This document shows positions 1 through 5,269 of a stretch of DNA of 5,269 nucleotides, in pieces. A program made the translations under genes and the position numbers. The DNA is from RUG14186 sp964644555 (GTDB taxonomy: Bacteria > Bacillota > Clostridia > Eubacteriales > Anaerofustaceae): assembly GCA_964644555.1 (NCBI GenBank), contig CAZXWI010000105.1, positions 1 through 5,269 on the forward strand, read 5' to 3'. The notes beneath the pieces were generated by a model. It searched no databases and was not told the origin of the DNA. It saw nothing but the letters and a program-made list of their open reading frames with translations. The number at the start of each line of letters is the position of its first letter. Position 1 is the stretch's first letter.

Positions 1-16
1 AAATATTTATGCCTAT

Positions 17-718
17 TTATTCGTTTGTTTCGCTTTCGCAAGTAATTTGTTCTGATGCCGATTCTTCGTCTTTAGTCGATTCGACATCATGAGGCTCGTC
101 TAAAGCCTTTGTTTCACTATTTGAAATGCCCTCTTTCCCATCTTCCGGAATTTCACCTGTAGGCTCTTCCTTTTTCGTAAGTGCTTTTTTGAGGAACACA
201 TACACCAATATCAAAGCACCTATTATAATTAATGCATATCCGATTATTTTTGTGGATGCAATAATTAAATCACGGAATAAAAATGCGCATACTCCCACAC
301 AGCCCATTATCAAAGCCTGCAAGAGGTTTTCTTTTTTCTTGAATTTACCGCTTATGAATCCTATAATAAGAAGTATGCAGCGTATAACAGCCCAGATGCT
401 CAATACAACGATGAGTTTCAGCGGTGTGATTGTCGGAACATATATTGTGGCAAAAATAAATATGCCGACGAGAAGCGTAAGTATCCCGTTACCCAAGGTC
501 GTCTTCCAATCAATTTCGGATTGTTTGTTTCGCAAAGCCGAAATCGAGTCCGTGATACCGAATGCGAAGAACAGTACAGATGCTACGATTAGTGCTATCG
601 ACATTGCCATTTTAGGAAAAAATGCTATGGCAATTCCCGATGCAACGAGTATGATTCCCGCTAAAATTGCGCACAGCATATAAATTGGGGATTCGTTATT
701 GGTGGATATCTTTTTCAT
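17..718 (-). CDS. DUF308/HdeD-like six-helix membrane protein with acidic C-terminal tail
   Basis: The 233-residue protein is probably an integral membrane protein of unknown function. Six hydrophobic segments are visible at roughly residues 12-34, 38-60, 74-94, 98-123, 132-149 and 152-177. They are rich in G, I, L and A, and a proline follows helix 1 (FFP, 33-35). This pattern of three helix pairs with short loops resembles the DUF308/HdeD family. Known HdeD is linked to acid resistance in enterobacteria, but most Gram-positive relatives are uncharacterised, so I assign no function. Residues 181-233 form a hydrophilic, probably disordered tail with about 18 Asp/Glu, longer than the compact family core needs. 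The lysines at 125-129 and 177-183 suggest cytoplasmic loops by the positive-inside rule, placing the tail inside. The ATG start has AAAGGA 10 nt upstream and a good promoter. The gene ends with TAA, 16 bp from the window edge, and no terminator is visible there. Family assignment is by pattern, not by search. Confidence 0.8.
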   Translation of the reverse strand: MKKISTNNESPIYMLCAILAGIILVASGIAIAFFPKMAMSIALIVASVLFFAFGITDSISALRNKQSEIDWKTTLGNGILTLLVGIFIFATIYVPTITPLKLIVVLSIWAVIRCILLIIGFISGKFKKKENLLQALIMGCVGVCAFLFRDLIIASTKIIGYALIIIGALILVYVFLKKALTKKEEPTGEIPEDGKEGISNSETKALDEPHDVESTKDEESASEQITCESETNE

Positions 719-728
719 AAATTATTAT

Positions 729-734
729 TCCTTT
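729..734 (-). promoter_or_regulatory. Ribosome binding site of the DUF308-like gene
   Basis: On the minus strand this reads AAAGGA, with ten bases before the ATG at 718-716. It is moderate rather than strong, but it supports that ATG as the start. Confidence 0.6.
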
Positions 735-759
735 GTCAGAGTGAGTATTGATTTATTTA

Positions 760-788
760 AGTATAACATTTAAAAATTGCTTTGACAA
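760..788 (-). promoter_or_regulatory. Extended -10 promoter for the DUF308-like gene
   Basis: On the minus strand the -35 box is TTGTCA (788-783) and the -10 box is TATACT (765-760), with a 17-bp spacer. TGT directly before the -10 box gives an extended -10 (TGn). Transcription would start near 753, leaving a leader of about 35 nt with no obvious structure. The -35 box lies 20 bp from the -35 box of the divergent ileS promoter, so the two promoters are back to back. Confidence 0.65.
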
Positions 789-807
789 TTATAAGATTAA
801 AAATCCA

Positions 808-836
808 TTGACTTTAAGTATTTATTAATGTAAAAT
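808..836 (+). promoter_or_regulatory. SigA-type promoter of the T-box/ileS transcript
   Basis: The -35 box is TTGACT (808-813) and the -10 box is TAAAAT (831-836), with an ideal 17-bp spacer. The predicted start near 842-844 places the 5' end of the RNA just before T-box Stem I at 848. This fit between promoter and leader is good support. A second TTGACA at 782-787 has no -10 box at the right distance and instead overlaps the -35 box of the divergent promoter. Confidence 0.7.
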
Positions 837-1013
837 AACAGAAAGCGTTGAGAAAGACAGGTACTTATCACAAGCATTTCAGAGAGTCCGTGTTCGGTGC
901 AAACGGATAGTGCGAATTTTAAGGAAGATCACTTTTTAGCTCAAAAGCCGAAACAGCAGTAAGCTTTTGCGTATATACCGCGTTAAGGTAATTAAGTGGG
1001 CTCATGCCAAAAT

Positions 1014-1041
1014 AGGTGGTACCGCGGATTTCATTCGTCCT
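1014..1041 (+). promoter_or_regulatory. T-box antiterminator with UGGU tRNA-acceptor bulge
   Basis: Helix A1 pairs AGG (1014-1016) with CCT (1039-1041). The seven-base bulge TGGTACC occupies 1017-1023. Helix A2 pairs GCG (1024-1026) with CGT (1036-1038), including one G-U pair. UGGU (1017-1020) can pair with the free ACCA end of a tRNA whose discriminator base is A, as expected for tRNA-Ile. The 3' strand (1036-1041) is shared with the terminator, so the two folds exclude each other. Confidence 0.88.
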
Positions 1042-1061
1042 GTATTTTACGGGATTTTTTT
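1038..1061 (+). terminator. T-box intrinsic terminator (attenuator of ileS)
   Basis: The stem pairs TCCTGTA (1038-1044) with TACGGGA (1048-1054), with one U-G pair and a three-base loop. Seven T residues follow (1055-1061), then an A and six more T. Its 5' strand overlaps the 3' strand of the antiterminator, which is the standard T-box switch. Without uncharged tRNA-Ile the RNA should end here, about 20 nt before the ileS start codon. Confidence 0.88.
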
Positions 1062-1068
1062 ATTTTTT

Positions 1069-1074
1069 AGGAGG
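1069..1074 (+). promoter_or_regulatory. Ribosome binding site of ileS
   Basis: AGGAGG lies five bases before ATG 1080-1082. It is a near-perfect anti-SD match and lies outside the terminator hairpin, so control appears to be by transcription attenuation rather than by hiding the RBS. Confidence 0.85.
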
Positions 1075-1079
1075 AGATA

Positions 1080-4000
1080 ATGTTTAAAGAGCTTAACAAA
1101 AACACAGTTTCGGAAAATGAAAAAGTCGTTTCTGAATATTGGGACGAGATAGATATTTTGAAGCGTACTACCGAAACGAGAAACGAATGCGACAACTTCG
1201 TATTCTTCGAAGGTCCTCCCACTGCCAACGGCAGACCGGGAATTCATCATGTTATCGCAAGAACGCTGAAAGATAGCGTAAATAAATACCACACCATGCT
1301 CGGTCAGCGAGTAATCAGAAAAGCCGGTTGGGATACTCACGGACTCCCCGTTGAGATAGAAGTCGAAAAGACTCTTAAAATGAACGGTAAACAGGATATT
1401 GAGAAATACGGCATAAAAGAATTTAACGAAAAATGCAGAGAATCGGTGTTCTCATACGAAGCAATGTGGCGTGAAATGACCAAGCGTATGGGTTACTTTA
1501 TCGATTTAGACGATCCGTATATTACACTTGATAATAACTACATCGAATCTGAATGGTGGATATTAAAGCAGTTCTTCGAAAAAGGATATATGTATGAAGG
1601 TCATAAAATTCTGCCTTACTGCCCCCGCTGCGGAACAGGACTTGCTTCTCATGAAGTAGCTCAGGGCTATCAGATGATAAAAACCGATACCGTATATGTT
1701 CGTTTTAAAGTTAAGGATAAAGACGAATACTTCCTTGCTTGGACTACCACACCTTGGACTTTAGCTTCCAATGTTGCTTTGGCTGTAAATAAAGATGTCG
1801 ATTATGTAAAACTCAAAAACGACGGATATGTTTATATCATGGCTAAAGAATTGGTTTCGTCGGTAATTGAGGGCGAATACGAGATTTTGGAAGAAATGAA
1901 AGGACAAGATCTCGAATATACAGAATACGAACAGCTCATGCCTTTTGTTAAGGCAGATGAAAACAAAAAATCATTCATCGTGTGCTGTGCCGACTATGTA
2001 AGCGTATCCGACGGTACGGGCGTAGTTCATATCGCTCCCGCATTCGGTGAAGATGACTACAATGTAGGTGTTAAATATAATCTTGCGGTACTTAATCCTG
2101 TTGACGAAACGGGTAAATATACCGAAACTCCGTGGAAAGATATGTTTGTAATGGATGCCGATAAGGACATTATCACATACCTCAAATCGGAAGGAAACCT
2201 TTACAAAAAACAAAGAGTCGAACATAACTATCCGCATTGTTGGAGATGTAAAACTCCGCTTTTGTATTATGCAAAACCGAGCTGGTATATTTCGACAACA
2301 AAATATAAAGATGCACTTATCGAAGCTAACAACAAAGTTAATTGGTTCCCCGATTTCGTAGGTGAAAAACGATTCGGAAATTGGCTTGAAAATGTTAAGG
2401 ACTGGGCAATAAGCAGAAACCGTTATTGGGGGACTCCGCTTAATGTTTGGAAATGCGAATGTGGACATACTCACGCAGTGGGTTCCAGAAAAGAACTGGC
2501 AGAACTTGCCATTGAAGATATTGATGAAACAATAGAACTTCACCGCCCGTATGTGGACGATGTTCATATAACATGCGAAAAATGCGGTAAACCCATGAGC
2601 CGTGTAAAAGACGTTATCGACTGTTGGTTTGACAGCGGTTCAATGCCTTTTGCTCAAAGACATTATCCCTTCGAAAATCTTGAAGAATTTAAGGATCAAT
2701 TCCCTGCAGATTTCATTTGTGAGGGAATCGACCAAACCAGAGGCTGGTTCTATTCACTGTTGTGCATTAGCACATTCCTCACAGGAAATGCACCGTATAA
2801 AAATGTATTGGTAAACGATCTTATTCTTGATGCCAAAGGTCAGAAGATGTCAAAATCCAGAGGAAATACAGTCAATCCGTTTGATATGTTTGACAAATAC
2901 GGCGCAGATGCCCTCAGATGGTATCTTTTGTATGTTTCTCCGGCATGGACACCGACAAAATTCGATGAGGATGGACTTAAAGAAGTTATCAGCAAGTTCT
3001 TTACAACACTTAAGAATGTATACGCATTCTTTGCTTTGTATGCCAATACAGACGGAATCGATCCGAAAGAATATGCCGAAAACTTCACTTATACCGAAGA
3101 AATTGATGATTGGCTCATTTCAAAATACAACGCACTCGTAAAAGAATGCCGTGAAAATATGGACCAATACGATACCACCAAAACCGTAAGAGCTATTCAG
3201 GAATTCGTTAACGAAGATCTCTCGAACTGGTACATCAGAAGAAACAGAAGAAGATTCTGGGAAAGTGGTATGTCGGATAGCAAAAAAGCCGTATTCCTCA
3301 CAACATACAATGTGCTTTGCGGAGTTTGCAAATTAGCTGCTCCTTTTGCTCCGTATATTACTGAGGAGATATACAAAAATCTCACAGGGGAAGAAAGTGT
3401 ACATCTTGCTTACTACCCTGTATGCGACGAAACAAAAATCAATGATTCTCTTATGTACAAAATGGATACTGTAAGAACTCTCGTAAGTCTTGGCAGAGGT
3501 GCAAGAGAAGAAGTTCAAATAAAAGTTCGTCAGCCGCTTAAAGCTGCCATGGTAGATGCAAGCCTTGAAGATGATATATCGTACTTAACAGAGCTTATCA
3601 AAGAAGAACTCAATGTTAAAGAGGTTATTTTCGCATCTAATTTGAGTGATTATATGAACTTCACCATCAAACCCGATTTCAAGGTTTGCGGTAAAACATT
3701 GGGTGCTAAAGTCAAAGCTTTGGCAAGCTACCTTGCATCTTGTGATGCGTCATCTTTTATGCATCAAATAAATACAAACGGCAATGTTTCGGTAAATATC
3801 GAAGGAGAAGATATCACTCTTACCAAAGATATGCTCGATGTCAGAATCAATGCCAAAGAAGGATTTGATGTGCAGATGCAGGATAATTTGTTCATAATCC
3901 TCAATACCGAACTTACTCAGGAGCTTCTTGACGAAGGATACGCAAGAGAGATAATCTCCAAAGTTCAGCAATTAAGAAAAAATAACGGATACGAAGTTAT

Positions 4001-4181
4001 GGACAGAATAAACTTAACCATAAACTGCGATGACGAAGTTATGAATGCCGTTAAAGCGTACGAAGAATATATTAAAAAAGAAACCCTTACCGACAATTTG
4101 ACTTTCGGTGAAAATGACGGTTCTGAGGTGGACTTAAACGGACACGAAGCAAGCGTTAAAACACAAAAGGTAACAAATTAA
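1080..4181 (+). CDS. ileS: Isoleucyl-tRNA synthetase, type 2 (IleRS2), with GIHH signature motif
   Basis: This 1033-residue class I synthetase charges tRNA-Ile with isoleucine in the cytoplasm. The length is usual for the family, and the ORF is intact with a strong RBS. In order: GPPTANGRP (45-53); signature GIHH (54-57) where HxGH is expected; GWDTHGLPVE (83-92); CPRC (181-184); the CP1 editing domain, with WTTTPWTLASN (221-231) and GTGVVHIAPAFGEDDY (312-327), which retains the His (317) and Asp (326) equivalent to E. coli H333 and D342; CWRC (387-390); ISRNRYWGTP (444-453); a Cys cluster at C459, C461, C499 and C502; DCWFDSGS (514-521); KMSKS (589-593); and a helical anticodon-binding region from about 675 (WYIRRNRRRFW, 717-727). 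The PTANG and DCWFDSGSMPFAQ forms, and the lack of the C-terminal zinc finger of E. coli-type IleRS, indicate type 2. The T-box with an AUC specifier confirms the amino acid. The GIHH swap is the one departure from the canonical motifs and is discussed under findings. Confidence 0.97.
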   Translation: MFKELNKNTVSENEKVVSEYWDEIDILKRTTETRNECDNFVFFEGPPTANGRPGIHHVIARTLKDSVNKYHTMLGQRVIRKAGWDTHGLPVEIEVEKTLKMNGKQDIEKYGIKEFNEKCRESVFSYEAMWREMTKRMGYFIDLDDPYITLDNNYIESEWWILKQFFEKGYMYEGHKILPYCPRCGTGLASHEVAQGYQMIKTDTVYVRFKVKDKDEYFLAWTTTPWTLASNVALAVNKDVDYVKLKNDGYVYIMAKELVSSVIEGEYEILEEMKGQDLEYTEYEQLMPFVKADENKKSFIVCCADYVSVSDGTGVVHIAPAFGEDDYNVGVKYNLAVLNPVDETGKYTETPWKDMFVMDADKDIITYLKSEGNLYKKQRVEHNYPHCWRCKTPLLYYAKPSWYISTTKYKDALIEANNKVNWFPDFVGEKRFGNWLENVKDWAISRNRYWGTPLNVWKCECGHTHAVGSRKELAELAIEDIDETIELHRPYVDDVHITCEKCGKPMSRVKDVIDCWFDSGSMPFAQRHYPFENLEEFKDQFPADFICEGIDQTRGWFYSLLCISTFLTGNAPYKNVLVNDLILDAKGQKMSKSRGNTVNPFDMFDKYGADALRWYLLYVSPAWTPTKFDEDGLKEVISKFFTTLKNVYAFFALYANTDGIDPKEYAENFTYTEEIDDWLISKYNALVKECRENMDQYDTTKTVRAIQEFVNEDLSNWYIRRNRRRFWESGMSDSKKAVFLTTYNVLCGVCKLAAPFAPYITEEIYKNLTGEESVHLAYYPVCDETKINDSLMYKMDTVRTLVSLGRGAREEVQIKVRQPLKAAMVDASLEDDISYLTELIKEELNVKEVIFASNLSDYMNFTIKPDFKVCGKTLGAKVKALASYLASCDASSFMHQINTNGNVSVNIEGEDITLTKDMLDVRINAKEGFDVQMQDNLFIILNTELTQELLDEGYAREIISKVQQLRKNNGYEVMDRINLTINCDDEVMNAVKAYEEYIKKETLTDNLTFGENDGSEVDLNGHEASVKTQKVTN

Positions 4182-4185
4182 AATT

Positions 4186-4212
4186 ATTGCCGCTCGTATA
4201 TCGGGCGGCAAT
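4186..4212 (+). terminator. GC-rich hairpin after ileS, possible terminator
   Basis: An 11-bp stem pairs positions 4186-4196 (ATTGCCGCTCG) with 4202-4212 (CGGGCGGCAAT), with one T-G pair and a TATAT loop. It starts four bases after the ileS stop codon. The following tract is TTTAAATTAA, which is weak for intrinsic termination. The hairpin may act with the next one, or protect the 3' end of the mRNA. Its stem is symmetric and could also act on minus-strand transcripts. Confidence 0.65.
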
Positions 4213-4222
4213 TTAAATTAAC

Positions 4223-4281
4223 AAAAGCAGATAATTTAAAGTACCGTAACTGAGTAGCTTTAATTATCTGCTTTTATTTTT
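4223..4281. terminator. Long AT-rich hairpin, likely bidirectional terminator between convergent genes
   Basis: Positions 4223-4235 (AAAAGCAGATAAT) pair perfectly with 4263-4275. The stem extends past a bulged T (4236) through TAAAG (4237-4241) with CTTTA (4258-4262), for about 18 bp in total. The loop may add TAC with GTA. On the plus strand ATTTTTCT follows, which suits termination of ileS. On the minus strand the stem begins seven bases past the hydrolase stop codon and is followed by CTTTTGTTAATTT, so it can also end that transcript. Confidence 0.75.
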
Positions 4282-5163
4282 CTATATTATATGTTCCTGA
4301 CCTTTGATGTCGGCAAAAATCGTTGTCGGCAGTTCTTCGGAATGTTGTTCGTGAGCCATCTTTGCTTTTTCGTTCCATTTATTGGAGTCTTTTTGTGTGT
4401 CGGGCAGATGATTGATAAAAAGCTTTTGCGGTTTGCAATTTGTGATTACCTGTCTACCGTCTTTGGAACCCACATATGTGAATGGCACGAACATTGCGTG
4501 CAGCGGTCTTTTTAAACATTCGGTATTTTCGAATTCTTCGATGTTGCACTGCGCATCACCCACATGCAAGATATTTTTGCCTGCAATATTTATTAAATAC
4601 GCATTGTTTATTTCGCAATCTTTTTCGTGGGTGTCGTGGCTTAAACCGATTGTGGTAATGTTGACATTACGAATGTAGAGTTCAACTCCGGATGATTTTG
4701 CTGCCTGCATCGGCCAAAGTCTTGGCAGAAAATCTTCTTCGAAGTCGGGGGAGCGTTTTATATAATCGATTACTTTCTTAGAACCTACTATTTGAAGCTG
4801 TGGATTATGTTTAAGCGCTTTAACACACATATTGGGGTTGAAATGGTCTGGGTGTTCGTGAGTAAACATCATTATGTCCACTCCCGCAAAAATTCCGCTT
4901 CCCGTTATAATATCGTTTAAGGTATTTTCGTCCTCTGTTGGGTAGGGGCTGTTTTTAGCCGATTGCAATGCATCGATAAGGATTTTTGTTTTCTTATATT
5001 TTATCATCACCCCTGCGTTGGCAAGGGTAGTAATATAGACTTTTTTGAAGATGAATCCGGATTTTGTTTTCGGGGTGCGGTTTTCTGCCTTGGCATTTTT
5101 TTTAGGTTTGTTTTCGGGCTTATCCGAAACCTCGTCGTTTGTTGGGTTTAGTGTATTTTCCAA
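4282..5163 (-). CDS. Metallo-beta-lactamase-fold metal-dependent hydrolase with hydrophilic N-terminal extension
   Basis: The 293-residue protein is a likely cytoplasmic dinuclear-metal hydrolase; its substrate is unknown. Visible motifs are the opening strand ITTLANAGVMI (44-54), ILIDAL with Asp64 (61-66), SPYPT (72-76), the metal-binding THEHPDH (His102, His104, Asp106, His107), His176 in GLSHDTH, HVGD with Asp203 (200-203), and a final NHLPD with His252. Together these cover the five MBL motifs. The layout resembles UlaG-like or beta-lactamase-superfamily domain proteins common in Clostridia, but it does not fix a reaction, so I give no symbol. Residues 1-37 are Lys/Glu/Asn/Pro-rich, probably disordered, and have no signal peptide. 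The start is TTG (5163-5161): AAGGAGG lies five bases upstream, no in-frame ATG or GTG exists between it and an upstream TAA (5190-5188), and the first internal Met (53) is inside the fold. The gene ends with TAG, converges on ileS and has its own promoter. Confidence 0.88.
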   Translation of the reverse strand: MENTLNPTNDEVSDKPENKPKKNAKAENRTPKTKSGFIFKKVYITTLANAGVMIKYKKTKILIDALQSAKNSPYPTEDENTLNDIITGSGIFAGVDIMMFTHEHPDHFNPNMCVKALKHNPQLQIVGSKKVIDYIKRSPDFEEDFLPRLWPMQAAKSSGVELYIRNVNITTIGLSHDTHEKDCEINNAYLINIAGKNILHVGDAQCNIEEFENTECLKRPLHAMFVPFTYVGSKDGRQVITNCKPQKLFINHLPDTQKDSNKWNEKAKMAHEQHSEELPTTIFADIKGQEHII

Positions 5164-5168
5164 AACAT

Positions 5169-5175
5169 CCTCCTT
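5169..5175 (-). promoter_or_regulatory. Strong ribosome binding site that decides the TTG start
   Basis: On the minus strand this reads AAGGAGG, with five bases (ATGTT) before TTG 5163-5161. The ATG inside that spacer directly abuts the SD and is out of frame, so TTG is the supported start. Confidence 0.85.
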
Positions 5176-5196
5176 GTTATATTTTTGTTACAATTG

Positions 5197-5224
5197 ATTA
5201 TACCGCTTTTTGTATTTATTACAA
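5197..5224 (-). promoter_or_regulatory. SigA-type promoter of the MBL hydrolase gene
   Basis: On the minus strand the -10 box is a perfect TATAAT (5202-5197). The best -35 box is TTGTAA (5224-5219), four of six consensus bases, with a 16-bp spacer. Transcription would begin near 5190, giving a leader of about 27 nt before the TTG. This supports a monocistronic unit separate from anything upstream. Confidence 0.65.
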
Positions 5225-5225
5225 A
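5209..5225. repeat. Perfect 6-bp inverted repeat over the -35 region, possible operator
   Basis: TTTGTA (5209-5214) and TACAAA (5220-5225) are exact inverted copies separated by five bases. The repeat covers the -35 box and most of the spacer of the hydrolase promoter, where a repressor could block RNA polymerase. It is A/T-rich and short, so chance is a real alternative, and I do not recognise the half-site. Positions 5226-5269 beyond it show only A/T-rich sequence with TTTA-type repeats and no supportable feature. Confidence 0.35.
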
Positions 5226-5269
5226 TAATAATTCATCACCAGAACATAAAATTTATTTATTTATTTTGT

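Larger units (their letters stand above)
846..1061 (+). promoter_or_regulatory. Isoleucine T-box riboswitch (tRNA-Ile sensing leader of ileS)
   Basis: This is a class I transcriptional T-box leader. Stem I is closed by TTGAG (848-852) with CTCAA (940-944), then AAAG (853-856) with CTTT (932-935) across an asymmetric TTAG loop, where the kink-turn region usually lies. The specifier loop reads GGAAGATCAC, placing AUC (928-930), an isoleucine codon, as the likely specifier for anticodon GAU. The distal part of Stem I has AGAGAG (881-886), TCCG (887-890) pairing with CGGA (904-907), and a GGTGCAAA loop segment, matching the conserved interdigitated T-loop motif that contacts the tRNA elbow. The GCGTTA (980-985) and AGTGG (995-999) segments look like the Stem II/IIA-B region. 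A short Stem III is GGC (999-1001) with GCC (1006-1008). The T-box core follows at 1011-1027. Known mechanism: uncharged tRNA-Ile binds and stabilises the antiterminator, allowing readthrough into ileS. The AUC specifier and the downstream gene agree independently. Confidence 0.93.

Noticed and set aside
126..683. 185-codon plus-strand ORF opposite the membrane protein gene
   Set aside because: The minus frame has a promoter, an RBS and six clean membrane helices. The plus frame has none of these and is explained as its complement.
782..787. TTGACA as an alternative -35 box for ileS
   Set aside because: No acceptable -10 hexamer lies 16-18 bp downstream. The TTGACT/TAAAAT pair at 808-836 fits better and places the RNA start at Stem I.
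1047..1340. 97-codon minus-strand ORF across the T-box terminator and the ileS start
   Set aside because: It is antisense to the conserved leader and the start of ileS, and no coding signals support it.
1971..2567. 198-codon minus-strand ORF inside ileS
   Set aside because: It lies entirely antisense to a clear IleRS region, its translation shows no recognisable domain, and it has no RBS or promoter. It is a shadow frame.
4963..5151. 62-codon plus-strand ORF within the hydrolase gene
   Set aside because: It is antisense to the conserved MBL N-terminal region and has no supporting RBS.
5148..5168. Six-codon ATG ORF overlapping the hydrolase start, a possible leader peptide
   Set aside because: The ATG directly abuts the SD with no spacer, which is unsuitable for initiation, and the peptide has no regulatory codon run.
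1..5269. Mobile element, CRISPR array, tRNA or rRNA gene
   Set aside because: I saw no terminal inverted repeats, transposase or integrase motifs, spaced direct repeats or tRNA cloverleaf. The T-box is the only structured RNA apart from terminators.
5240..5269. TTTATTTATTTATTTT tract at the window end
   Set aside because: It is a short A/T-rich low-complexity run, typical of intergenic DNA in this kind of genome, with no sign of an origin or array.

Overview
The window looks like an AT-rich chromosomal segment of a Gram-positive anaerobe, most likely Bacillota, class Clostridia. The basis is a class I T-box leader, strong AGGAGG-type ribosome binding sites, A/T-rich intergenic DNA, consensus SigA-like promoters and an IleRS of the eukaryote-like type 2 (IleRS2) found in many Clostridia. 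The exact taxon cannot be read from the sequence. There is no sign of phage, transposon, CRISPR or integron.

Layout. Positions 17-718 (minus) encode a six-helix DUF308/HdeD-like membrane protein with a long acidic tail. The 361-bp gap to the next gene holds two divergent promoters and then a complete isoleucine T-box leader. In the leader I can place Stem I, an AUC specifier, the T-box with UGGU, the antiterminator, and the competing terminator. Positions 1080-4181 (plus) encode isoleucyl-tRNA synthetase (ileS). Two hairpins lie between ileS and the convergent gene and probably terminate both transcripts. Positions 4282-5163 (minus) encode a metallo-beta-lactamase-fold hydrolase that starts with TTG. 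It has its own promoter, whose -35 region is overlapped by a perfect 6-bp inverted repeat.

How the genes relate. All three appear to be separate transcription units: the first gene diverges from ileS and the third converges on it. Only ileS has a regulatory circuit readable from sequence: uncharged tRNA-Ile should stabilise the antiterminator and raise synthetase expression. Nothing links the two flanking genes functionally to ileS.

The most notable point is in the IleRS active site. The class I HxGH ('HIGH') signature reads G-I-H-H (residues 54-57), the first and third positions being swapped. From memory, this GXHH variant has been described in some IleRS2 enzymes, where it is linked to very high mupirocin resistance. 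The variant class is therefore not new, but it gives a concrete, testable prediction for this organism. I found no convincing undescribed multi-gene system here.
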